This document shows, piece by piece, positions 34,965-45,103 of a stretch of 64,000 nt of DNA. Position numbers and translations under genes: made by a program. Origin of the DNA: Aedes albopictus (Eukaryota > Arthropoda > Insecta > Diptera > Culicidae); contig NC_085138.1 of assembly GCF_035046485.1 (NCBI RefSeq), positions 331,186,421-331,250,420 on the forward strand, read 5' to 3'. Within the stretch, counting starts at the first letter, position 1, and each line of letters opens with the position of its first letter. The notes under the pieces are model-generated. The model saw only the letters and a program-made list of their open reading frames with translations. It was not told the DNA's origin and made no database searches.

Positions 34965-36200
34965 CAAGTAAATGGTTTCACGATTTTATCTCTGTAATTA
35001 TCGTGCTAGAGACATTTTTGCTGAAACTCCTTTTTAGTTCAGGAAAATTCTTTTTAAAATTCATAGAATATTCTTCACGATTACAATTCCTTTGGAGATT
35101 ATTTCAGGATTTTCAAAAACTTTCTGAAACTTTTAAAGAAAGAAGATTTTTGCAGGTTTTCTTTGAATTATTTGGGCAAGAATTTCTCAAAAGATTTTCC
35201 ACTGTATCTCTTTTGATTGAATGCTCATTCAGACATTTCTTTTAAAAGTTTTTCAGAGATTCCTCCAAAAATTTGAGACTTCTTCAGTACTTTCTCAAGA
35301 AATATTAAGATTTGTCTTGAAATTGGTACATGGATTTCCTGAGAAATCCCTCCTGGGATTGCATAAGGGATTCTTTGGGACATTTATTCAATAATTAACT
35401 TTAAAAGTTAAAGCCTGTATTACTTTATGTCTTTCTTCAAATATTTCTGAAGGAATTCCTCCAGTTATATTGTCAGTTTTCTCCAGGGATTTTTTCTTTG
35501 AGATGTCGCCAAAAATTCTTCTTCAAATGTCTCCTTGGGTTCTTTCAGGAATTTATCCTCACGTTCCTTCAAATCCAGGAGAAAAAATTGAGAGATTTTT
35601 TAAGAGATTCTTTCAGAAATTCTTCCACGTTTTCCAGAATTGTTTTAAAAATTATTGCTCGAATTTCTCCAGAGGTTCAGGTATGATTTTGTTGAACATT
35701 TATTAACTTCAGGACGCGCATCGTTGTAAAAAGCACAACACCCCGAACAAAATCTCGCTCGTTGTATGGATCGCGAACGCGGTGCAGTTTTAGGATCAAA
35801 CGGGCGCACGTCCTGAAAGGTTAAGCAATTTCCCCAGAAAATTCTCAAGAGATTTTTATGAAAGTTCCTCGATGGAATTTTCTTATATTTACTTCAGGTT
35901 TTCCTCCAGGGGTTACTTTGGGATTATTCAGACCTTTCTCCAAGGATTCTTCCATATTTCTGACCAAAGATTATTTCAACAATTCCTACAGAATTTATTC
36001 GAGAATGTATTCTATAGCATTTTTCGAATAATTTTTCAAGAAATTTTTCTATGAATTACTGCACAGGGTTCTCCAGTTCTTAAAAGTATTTTTTTTCAAT
36101 TATTATTTCCAACATTTTTTCAATTTCTTCATCGGTTCTCTAAAGAACTTCTTCACGATTTTATCCTCATATTCCTTCATGTATTTTTCTAGAAGTTTAT
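34965..36200. repeat. Degenerate short tandem array (TTTCTTCAGGAATT type)
   Basis: Diverged copies of a roughly 30-bp T-rich motif such as TTCAGGAATTTATCCTC and CAAGGATTCTTCC. Interrupted by the MITE at 35707-35820. Open frames inside it are artefacts of T-richness. Confidence 0.65.
35707..35820. mobile_element. Small TTAA-flanked MITE
   Basis: Ends CTTCAGGACG (35707) and CGTCCTGAAAGG (35809-35820), with TTAA at 35703-35706 and 35821-35824. The TTAA target suggests a piggyBac-type source. 114 bp, GC-richer than the surrounding array. Confidence 0.7.
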
Positions 36201-36218
36201 ATATATAATTCAATACTA

Positions 36219-36262
36219 GCGGTCCCGGCAGACGTTGTACTGCCATTTTGATTGAGATTGTT
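36219..36262. repeat. Fragment of an ACTAGC..CCCGGCA interspersed repeat
   Basis: ACTAGCGGTCCCGGCAGACG resembles, in inverted orientation, the end of the repeat at 38870-39113 (GCCGGGTACAGCTAGT). Either two pieces of one common family or the two inverted ends of one element. Confidence 0.4.
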
Positions 36263-37030
36263 TGACAACTGCTGGGAAGCAAAAGATGTGGTGCTAGGTG
36301 GGGATTTCAATGCTGTCGTTAATCCTAAAGATGCAACAGGTTGTCAAGTGCAATGAGACTCCAGTTACGTACTTACTTTCAGACCACAAGGCTTATATAA
36401 CACGAATGGCTCTTCCTAACTTGAGTACTCCTGCTGGACGTGGCATTTGGCTCCTCCAACATCATATACTGGATGATGCTGAGGTCATGAGTTGGCTAGG
36501 GAATAGGCATACTGGGCGCGTTCGAGAAGAAACTATCGTTCCTGGCCTGAATGGTGGGTTTTGTTTACAAACCAAAACTAGTCTCCTTCCTAAAATGGAA
36601 AACGTCAATCGTACATCGGGACTTCAGGGACTCCATGGAATTGTATCGCCGTCTACTGAAAGAAGCATACGACAACTATTTAGTGAATCCTGAGCAACTT
36701 GCAACTATCAATCATATCAAAGCGCAGATGTTGCGTCACCAACGGAACTTTTCAACAAATTTTCGAAAAATGAACGAGATTTCATATCCGGAGAATCTAC
36801 TGCACTTTTTCATGTAGCCCAGATCCACGGAAAAATATCTAAAAGTACTATCGCTATGCTCCAAGCAGAAAATGGTGACGAAGTTCGTGATAAAATTCAA
36901 ATAAGGGATTCAGTTAGATCATACTTCGAAACATTGTACACTCCGGAAGAAAGTGTAAATGCTGTCGATTTACTTCCGGCCAGAACGATACCGGAAATCA
37001 ATCTTGTTACGGCGAATGGTGGGGGATTTC
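36263..37030 (+). pseudogene. L1-like LINE: endonuclease fragment and linker
   Basis: Begins with VLGGDFNAVVNPKDATG (endonuclease Asp/Asn motif, about 36285-36338), loses part of the endonuclease, then shows the L1-type linker in changing frames: MELYRRLLKEAYDNYLVNPE, INHIKAQMLRHQRNFSTNFR, AFFHVAQIHGKISKSTIAML and QAENGDEVRDKIQIRDSVRS. Collinear with the RT remnant that resumes at about 39945. Strand and order agree with one split element. Confidence 0.7.
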
Positions 37031-37628
37031 AGGAGGCTCATTTCCGAATTCTTAATAGCAGATCGCTAACTCCGTACTGCGGGTGCGAAACAGCTTAAAG
37101 CTAGAAATTTATTTACAAATTATTCAGTATTAATCATTTCATCAAGGTTACTTACATAATTCGGTCAACAACTTAATTTTTAATAATCCTCAACTTCACC
37201 AGTAACATCTGTGCATTATGTATCGTGATAGTAGATTTCAAGGTTATAATAGCAGATTTTAAGTACTGTCATTAACTTACTGTGATTTCATCTGTGATAA
37301 TTAGAATAGTTCAACTTTTATGTGCTCGTGAATGTTTTAAATATAAGCTGTAAATACAAATAGTTTTTATCAAATAATTCTGTTACTGCACTACAAATCC
37401 TCAAATTTTCTTTTCGTGCCTGTTGGGAGGCGTTCCAAACCGATTTGAGTGGACTGTATGTTTTGGGGGGGTCCTCTTGTCCGACATCCAAGTTGTATTT
37501 CCTACTGACCCGTTCTGGCTAGTTTCGTCATTGTTCCGTTTAATGGGACACAATAAAACACTTAATTTGACTTAAAACCAACATTTAATTATCACAACTA
37601 TATTTACAGGACTATACAAATCTATATA

Positions 37629-38865
37629 CAGTGTATCAAACAATTGTCCGTACAGCAATTTTTTGGTCAAAATAATTTTTCATTCAAATGTTTATAACTT
37701 TTTCATACGTCAATCAAATACGCTGAAATTTTGATCAATCGTAAACCATATATTAAAGCTCCATTGGTAAAATTTTGAGCGAGATCGAATAAGTTTTCTG
37801 AAAGTTATAGAGCTTTTAGTAAAACTTATAAGATTTTTGAACACATTTTTGAAACATCATATCTCAATATGTACTCAATGAAACTTTTTCCATTTTTTTT
37901 TGTGATACAGCTTATACCTAAGGCTTTCATATGCAGCTTCGTTTAAGGTTTTATATTGACTACAAAAAATATGAAAAATCTGTATGTGTTCAGAGTGTCT
38001 TTTGGAAATTTATCATATTTTGATCAATAAAAGTGCCAAGTGTTTTCAACGTTTTTAAACTCTCTTAATGTAATATTTTTATACAGGACCTACCAAACAA
38101 CATATGAAGAGTAGGTCCTATGTATTTTTCGTTCAGTTAATGCACTTTTATTGGTGGAAAACGTTTGGCAGATTATATGTGCAAAATAAAGTAAATTTTT
38201 GAACATCGTCAACTACATAAGCACATTTTTCATATTTTTTGTGATGAATATAAAACCTCAAAAGTAGCTGCATTTTATTATTATTATATTTTATTAAAGA
38301 CACTTTACCAAAAAAGTTGGCATTCGTGTCCAAGAGTAGCTGCATATGAAAACCTCAGGTATCAGCTGTAACACACAAAAAATTGAAAAAGTTTCATCGA
38401 GTACATACTGAGATATAATGTTTTAAAAATGTGTTCAAAAATTTTATAAGTTTTTTTAAAAGTTCCATAACTTTCAGAAAGCTTATTCGATCTCGCTCAA
38501 AATTTTACCAATGTAGCTTAAATATATAATTCATGATTGGTCAAAATTTCAGCGTTTTTGATCGACATATAAAAAAGTTATGAACACTTGAAAGAAAAAT
38601 TATTTTGACTACCGTCGTGCGGGGTGTCATTGGGCCAAAGTGGGGTGACATTGGGCCACTGTTCCGCACATTTAGAATATGACGGGAATGCATATTGTGT
38701 GCTAAACTACTAGAATACATAATTCTAAGATACTTTGCATCCACCGTTGGATTCTCTGACTTATATTGGATCCGTGCGATTGATGGACCAATGTTACCCT
38801 CTAGGCCCAATGTCACCCCTAACGACGGTATATAATTTCTGTACGGACAATTGTTTGATACACTG
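37629..38865. mobile_element. 1.2-kb palindromic Tc1/mariner-type MITE
   Basis: Ends CAGTGTATCAAACAATTGTC at 37629 and the exact complement ending at 38865, flanked by TA (37627-37628 and 38866-38867). The arms are inverted over several hundred bp each, with matching blocks such as GAGCGAGATCGAATAAG (left) and CTTATTCGATCTCGCTC (right). No intact transposase is seen. It carries a second MITE at 38612-38828. Confidence 0.88.
38612..38828. mobile_element. Nested TA-flanked MITE
   Basis: Ends CCGTCGTGCGGGGTGTCATT and near-complement ATGTCACCCCTAACGACGG, with TA at 38610-38611 and 38829-38830. 217 bp, inside the right arm of the larger palindrome; the matching position of the left arm lacks it. 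Related in style to 61021-61986. Confidence 0.87.
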
Positions 38866-38869
38866 TATA

Positions 38870-39113
38870 TAAAAATGCAGTGGCATACGTGGGACCACGC
38901 ATAACTTGCGAACGGCTGGACCGATTTGGGTCGTCTAAGTTTTGTTCTGTTAGTTTTCACCCAAGGAAGGTTTATGAGGCCTAAAACATGGGAAAAATGA
39001 GAGTTTTTGAAAATCGGGTTTTCATACATTTTTAACGGGGACTTGGTCTTGGATGGAAACTTGAAACGTCAAAAAACGCAGTAGGCAAGACAAAGTTTGC
39101 CGGGTACAGCTAG
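38870..39113. repeat. Interspersed repeat ending GCCGGGTACAGCTAGT
   Basis: Contains GTGGGACCACGCATAACTTG and CGGCTGGACCGATTTGGG, ending AAAGTTTGCCGGGTACAGCT-AGT. Looks like a common dispersed repeat with no coding capacity; class unknown. Confidence 0.5.
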
Positions 39114-39252
39114 TTGACTATAATTTATGACGAGATACAACACGTATGGTGGTCAAGAACCTACTAATTATAATATCAAAAGCCTGCCTAAGGTTCGTCT
39201 CGTTATTGATCATTTCCGAAGAGTCGAAGACACCCGATGTTGATGTTCGGTC

Positions 39253-39739
39253 TAGACATGGGTAACTCAATCGCGAGTCGACTCAAAGAACCGATTCGCG
39301 AAACCGAGTGAGTGAATCACGATTCTTTTCAAAGTAGTTACGATTCGCTGAAGTTCATTTCGAGAACAAGAAGTGGCGAAAATAGTTGGATTAACTGCGT
39401 ACTTAAGTGATGTTTAGACACAGAACAACGTAATCTTTACCAATCGATCATTTTTCATTCGTATATTGTATGGTCGGCTCGCGCTAGTGATTCGACATTT
39501 TAATGGAAAGAATGAAAATCTGTGTATCCTGTATTTATTGCGTCGATGGCTGAGTCGACGTCCATACCTTGCGAGCTAGAAAACTGGACATATAAAAAAT
39601 GAGTCGGCTAACATCGAAAAATAACATTTATCATCAAGTTACGGAAAAGAGTTACTGAATCGGTCAAAAGAGTCGACTCTTTTTTGAGAGTGAATCGGTA
39701 GCGATTCATTCTCAAAATTGAATCACTTTCCCATCTCTA
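39253..39739. mobile_element. hAT-type MITE with 8-bp duplication
   Basis: Ends TAGACATGGGTAACTC (39253) and near-complement ACTTTCCCATCTCTA (39725-39739), flanked by GTTCGGTC at 39245-39252 and 39740-39747. The subterminal regions are rich in GATTC and GAGTCGACTC words in both orientations, which may be transposase-binding sites. 487 bp, non-coding. Confidence 0.9.
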
Positions 39740-39944
39740 GTTCGGTCGTAGTTACTTCAGGGGGGTTACAGTATCTTCTAAAATAGTTTATGAATCTATA
39801 ATAAATGAGGGATGCTACTTTCCAACAATACCATTTCACTGCAATACACTGAATTCTGATAACACATTTTACTCTCTTTGTATGACGACTTGTCCTATCG
39901 AAATAATGGTCTGTTGCAGTGTCATTACGGTCAGTGCTGGCAGC

Positions 39945-40564
39945 AACAAATCTCTTGAATGAAAGTCTAGTGCAAGCAGCTACACAAGATGAAATTCTCG
40001 CTGCGATTAAAGGTAGCTCATCTAGAAAATCTCCGTGGACTACCCAAAAAAATCTTTCTGAGGATTTGGCGCATAATTGCTACTGAGTTTACAAATGTGA
40101 TCAACGACGCTCTCAATGGAAACGTTATGAATTAATTTTTCGATGGAATCATAGTTCTTGTCAAAAAGAAAGGAAGGTGCAAAAGCATGAAAGGTTATCG
40201 TCCAATATCTCTATTAAATTAAGATTACAAAGTATTGGCAAGATTGCTTAAGCAAAGGGTTAACGTGTTTGACAGAGTGAATAATCGATTTTTGAGAGAA
40301 TCTATGCTGCGAATGAATTTCAATCCATAGTTTGTTAACCTGCTGAGTACAATTTGGAGTCAATCTTTTTCGAGAATCTTTGTCAACGGTCATCTAACTC
40401 AAGAATTCAAAATAAATCGGTCAGTTAGACAGGGTGACCCGTTATCTATGCACTTGTTCGTGTTATATTTACAGCCGTTATTAGATGAAATCGTGCAGTG
40501 ATTCCCAAATGCTGTGTTAAGTGCTTACGCAGACGACATCTCCATGTTTTTTGATAACGAAGGC
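39945..40564 (+). pseudogene. L1-like reverse transcriptase, N-terminal half
   Basis: Frames switch but the order is clear: TQDEILAAIKGSSSRKSPW (RT block 1), GIIVLVKKKGRCKSMKGYRP, PISLLN, then SVRQGDPLSMHLFVLYLQPL (motif B) and AYADDISMFFD (motif C, about 40523-40556). Motif A lies in a deleted stretch near 40290-40330. The RQGDPLSM..LYLQPLL form fits L1/Tx1-like LINEs. The reading is interrupted by the palindrome at 40565. Confidence 0.75.
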
Positions 40565-40971
40565 CAAGGTTGCGACCATTCATTTGCAAAGATTTACATT
40601 CATTTGCTATTATCTCAGTTCAGAAGCATGCTATCGAAAAACAACATATGGATGAATTTCACCTTGTAACTTTATCTGAAAGTTTGCCGAATAACATTGG
40701 GGTCGCAAACGTATACCAAAGTCGTGAGCGAGCTGTGAAGGCAACTCTCCATGCGGTGAATGTAAATTACATTCACGCTGTGGAAAGTTGCCTTCACAGC
40801 TCGCTCACGACTTTGGTATGCGTGTGCGACCTCAATGTTATTCGGCAAATTTTCAGATATGTAATACTACAAGGTTAAATTCATCCATACATTGTTTTTT
40901 GATAGCATGCTTCTGAACTGAGATAATAGCAAATGAATGTAAATCTTTGTAAATGAATGGTCGCAACCTTG
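40565..40971. mobile_element. 407-bp palindromic MITE inside an L1-like RT
   Basis: Ends CAAGGTTGCGACCATTC and its exact complement; arms of nearly 200 bp meet at about 40757 (AATGTAAATTACATT). 8-bp direct repeats ACGAAGGC flank it (40557-40564 and 40972-40979). The host ORF reads in the same sense on both sides. Open frames across it are mirror images. Confidence 0.92.
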
Positions 40972-42104
40972 ACGAAGGCATCCTCGTGGAAGTAGCTGCC
41001 ATCTTTAACGAGTTTGGACTAACGTCAGGAGTGGTTCTTAATAAGGAGAAAACTATTGCAATAATAATAGGCAACATCAATCTAACTAATGATACGGAAT
41101 GGGTTACCATAGAAAAATTTGTCAACATTCGTGGAGTATGCTATGGAGCTAATATCAAACAAGCCCAAAAACTAAACTGGCAAGCTGTATTGAGTGGGTT
41201 GCGAACACGGCTGTGGCTACATAACCCAAGAAAATTGAACTTAATTCAGAAAGTCGTATTGCTCAACACCTACATTAATTCCAAAGTGTGGTATATGGCT
41301 GAAAATATCCCGATTTCTAAAGGATTCATCAACAAAATAAGAGCGGAAATAGGAAAATTTATTTGGCATGGACAATCTCTTCAACTAGCATTTGTCAAAT
41401 TAATTCTTCCCAAAAACAGAGGTGGATTGAATCTGCATTGTCCGGAAACTTAATCAAAATCACTGTTGCTAAATCGTCTTATAAGTTTAATGCCCCAGCT
41501 TCCATTTTTAAGGAGCTTGTTGGAAAATCCAAACACCCCTGTCCCTCCAGTGTTCAACCACATTTCTCTATTGAACGGAGAGCTGCCCAGTTTACCGGAT
41601 CGCCTTAGAGACACGCCGTCATCACTGGGAATTTATCATCATCTTCTTTCGCTAAAGCCCGATCCTGCATTTGTCTCGGCAGTACAACGAAATTGGAAAG
41701 CAGTATTCAAACTCCTCCATAGTAAAACGTTAACGTCGCCTCAACGTTCTAACTGGTTTACCGTTATGCATAAGAAGATTAAAGGGAATTGTTATTTCGA
41801 CGAGGCATTGTTGATGACACAATTTGTGAAATCACCAGGAGAACCAGAGACTGTAGTGCATAAAGTTTTTCGATGTAATCATGTTAGGGATATCTGGAGA
41901 TATCAACGTAGCCTAATCTTGAGAAGTGACCTTAGTTTGTGCAGGCTTGAGCCGGAAGAGTTTATATACCCTACTCTAAGTAACATAAGTCGAAACTCCA
42001 AACAAATGGTTATTAAGTCACTTGGAAGTTATATAATTGAAACACCTGAAAACGAAATAGGCTTAGATATGTTTATATTTCATGTTAATGTAAATAATGA
42101 TTAA
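40972..42104 (+). pseudogene. L1-like ORF2, RT thumb and C-terminal region
   Basis: From the MITE edge to 42104 a single frame is open except for one stop at 41451-41453. It reads EGILVEVAAIFNEFGLTSG, GVVLNKEKTIAIIIG, WLHNPRKLNLIQKVVLLNTY, GKFIWHGQSLQLAFVKLIL, then LLNRLISL and SNWFTVMHKKIKGN, and the terminal VVHKVFRCNHVRDIWRYQR (a degenerate Cys/His tail) up to HVNVNND. This matches the C-terminus of L1-like LINEs. A 3' UTR with an A run ends at about 42137. Its last 170 bp are part of the long duplication flanking copy C. Confidence 0.8.
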
Positions 42105-42465
42105 ATGGCAATAAAAACCAATTTAACAAAAAAAAATCCAACGGCATCATTTTTAAATGGTAAGGCCTAAAGTACACAGCGTCAAATATTTGACAAGGAA
42201 TGAACTCAAGAAACAACATAAGTTTGACACTAATGAAAATTTGATCGCGCCAAATAAGATGTTTAAGCATTGGTTTCTTTTTGGAAAAATATTTGACCCT
42301 GGTTACTAACAGCTTAAGTGTTAAAACGGGTGAGAATGCAATTCTTTTTCTGCGAAAATATAGGTGATATCGCTACATGAAAAAAATGATTCCCTTTATG
42401 TGGTTTTCAGGGTCATCATTATCTTTTCATGAAATCGACGAAACTAATGGAATTGGTTCACGGCT
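41932..42465. repeat. Left direct repeat (534 bp) bounding LOA-like copy C
   Basis: Starts TTAGTTTGTGCAGGCTTGAG inside the L1-like ORF and runs through its 3' UTR to TTGGTTCACGG, where copy C begins. It recurs after copy C at 44562-45103. Nearly identical apart from an 11-bp insertion in the right copy and scattered changes. Confidence 0.92.
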
Positions 42466-44561
42466 GTTCGGGCTCGTTTGGAAGTTAACCATCAATGTTA
42501 ACTTCTTTTCCCAATCAGCCTAGAGAGCTGTGTAGTGTCGGTAGCGGTTGTTCCAATTGGCTAAGAATAACACTACGGATCGCCTGATCCAGTGGTAAGA
42601 GTCCACTAAACAGGTGACCCCTAATTCATGGTGTTATGCGGCTTTATGCTTACCGTGCCAAAGAATGAATGGTTAGGGGGGTCTAATAAAAACCTAACTA
42701 CAAACGGAGCCTGTGGAGAATTAGGGCGTCCTCCACAGTATTACGCCCTTGCTGCACTAACCGGAGCAATAGTGCAGTGGACCTTGCGTTTCTCCGAGAT
42801 AATCAGTTGCCCTTCTTCAGTCTCAAATTTGAGACTAAATAAGGGCGGGATTATTCAAATGTTGTAAATTAGCTTACATTACTACCTTCATGGTTTCGCT
42901 TAATGCGTTTTCGCCATTGGCGTTTTTCAATTGACACCGATTTGGTGTGTCGTTGATGTTTCCTTTTTGTGCTGTGATTGTGAAGAGTGTAATCCTGTCT
43001 AGTTTGGGTAGTGGCTATGGCTAGGAAACCTCAGATCAATTTTCAGCGTAAGAAGCGTGCGAAGCTCAAGTGGCTCTACTTCGAAAAGTTCATTTTCGTA
43101 GGGTAACTTCTGTATAGGTTACCTTGTGAACCCAGTTTGCTTGTTTCATTATAAATGAAGTGTCGTGCCTCGAGCATGCTATATCTTAGAATAACGTTAA
43201 CAGTATGTTTCAACATTTCCTTATGGATGCCTTCAAGCAAACTCTTGTATTCAGCATCTGTTCGCTGGTATTTGGCAGTTTTGCTACGATGATTACATCA
43301 TCTGAAGTAGCTCAAACAATAATTTGAGATGCTTTAGTTTGATGGATTACTTAGGTAGTACAGTTCATGGATAACCACAGAATTGCACCTAACCCAACTC
43401 TGCATGAGCAGAATTTGTCATGAGTTGACTGATTCATGTGTCAGATGAGGAGTCTCCATTTGACCTTCTTTGCACTTTTGAGTGTTCCTTCGCAAAATTT
43501 GCGTATTCAGGCGATCCTGCTCAACAAACTAGGGAACCTGTACTAATTGGTTGTGACCACATTTTACGGATAACTCGCTTCCATTGCTACTCCAAGAGAG
43601 TTTCATTGTGGTTTTGTACCTACAACGCCCTCCATTGTGGTATACTATAACCACAAGAGGTGTTCCTGAATAGAACTCTGATCTGTTCAAGTTCAAAATA
43701 TCTTCGGATAAACCATTCTTTTGTATAGTTACGAAACTCTAGCTTCCGCTTGAGATTTATAGCTATATAATCGACTTAGTGGGCCCTAAAAAGCTCTGCT
43801 TACTTCAAATCTCCAGGTGCAAATGGGAGTTTGTCCCATTTTTCTCCAAAGGGATTTGAGTATTTCAAACATGTTTTGAACTCTTGTAGTTTGCTATTGG
43901 GTATTTTCATGGCGTGAAATTACTCTATAGTTTTATCCCGAAAGGGTGCGTGCGTTGTATAAAGAAGGAATGAGTTCCAGATTCATCTGGTTACATCGTT
44001 CTTTCTGAAATGCTTGAAACGCATTGTCGATTATCACATCTGTGATGTTCGTCTGGCTGACATGCCATTTCATGTGAACTCACATGCTTCCCAATTTGGG
44101 ATGTGCACAGTGACTCTTGTACACAAAGTTGTATAGGTATACGTTTTCAAGAAAGTACTCGCTCAAACGTAGTTTTTGCTTGGGTGATTTCTTGAATATT
44201 GAGGATGCTTTCGATGACGTGCCTTTCAATGTCATATTGAAAGTGGCATGACGTCACAAGCTACCTCTAATGAGCTATAGGCTCTCTTTACGCTTATGCG
44301 TTTTACAATGTCCTTTTCAGGGCACTGATTAAACCCGTTGTGGTATGGGCTATGAGCTCTCGTTGCGCTTTTGCGTTCATTCCCTCTTCTAGGGCACCCC
44401 TTCCTATTTCATCACCTTTCCCTTTCCTAATCCTATTCCATCCCTTGTCCCATTCCCTCAGGTAAATGATGAAATAGGCTTATATGTATGGCGATGGCAC
44501 AAATGTCCCAAATGGAGGATAACGTGCCTCTGGAGCCGGCCTTCTGATACCTGATACCTGA
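42461..44561 (+). mobile_element. LOA-like non-LTR element, internally deleted, copy C
   Basis: Starts CGGCTGTTCGGGCTCG and ends with TGATACC-TGATACC-TGA, like copy A, and shares its 2.1-kb layout including the same internal deletion. The 5' end is ambiguous by about five bases because CGGCT is also present at the end of the right flanking repeat. The shared deletion in A and C implies that the short form itself moved, using proteins from a complete relative. Confidence 0.8.
43940..44275 (+). pseudogene. RT fragment of LOA-like copy C
   Basis: Same fragment as in copy A: LKRIVDYHICDVRLADM, SQFGMCTVTLVHKVV and, in the next frame, FLNIEDAFDDVPFNVILKVA (motif A with Asn for the first Asp). No motif B or C. 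Decayed. Confidence 0.7.
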
Positions 44562-45103
44562 TTAGTTTGTGCAGGCTTGAGCCGGAAGAGTTTATATACC
44601 CTACTCTAAGTAACATAAGTCGAAACTCCAAACAAATGGTTATTAAGTCACTTGGAATTTACTTCAGTTATATAATTGAAACACCTGAAAACGAAATAGG
44701 CTTAGATATGTTTATATTTCATGTTAATGTAAATAATGATTAAATGCCAATAAAAACCAATTTAACAAAAAAAATCCAACGGCATCATTTTTAAATGGTA
44801 AGGCCTAAAGTACACAGCGTCAAATATTTGACAAGGAATGAACTCAAGAAACAACATAAGTTTGACACTAATGAAAATTTGATCGCGTCAAATAAGATGT
44901 TTAAGCATTGGTTTCTTTTTGGAAAAATATTTAACCCTGGTTACTAACAGCTTAAGTGTTAAAACGGGTGAGAATGCAATTCTTTTTCTGCGAAAATATA
45001 GGTGATATCGCTACATGAATAAAATGATTCCCTTTATGTGGTTTTCAGGGTCTGCATTATCTTTTCATGAAATCGACGAAACTAATGGAATTGGTTCACG
45101 GCT
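44562..45103. repeat. Right direct repeat (542 bp) bounding LOA-like copy C
   Basis: Partner of 41932-42465. It repeats the last codons and 3' UTR of the L1-like element followed by about 330 bp of flank, and then continues into different sequence at CTTCGTCATGCACCC. Confidence 0.92.

Larger units (their letters stand above)
37031..39944. other. 2.9-kb composite insertion splitting the L1-like element
   Basis: Contains 600 bp of unassigned AT-rich DNA (37031-37628), a long palindromic MITE, the CCCGGCA-type repeat (38870-39113), a hAT-type MITE, and short unassigned stretches (39114-39244 and 39748-39944). No gene is seen in it. The boundaries are inferred from where the L1-like reading stops and restarts. 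Confidence 0.55.

Noticed and set aside
40570..41128. Open frames on both strands around 40.6-41.1 kb
   Set aside because: Mirror images generated by the 407-bp palindrome.
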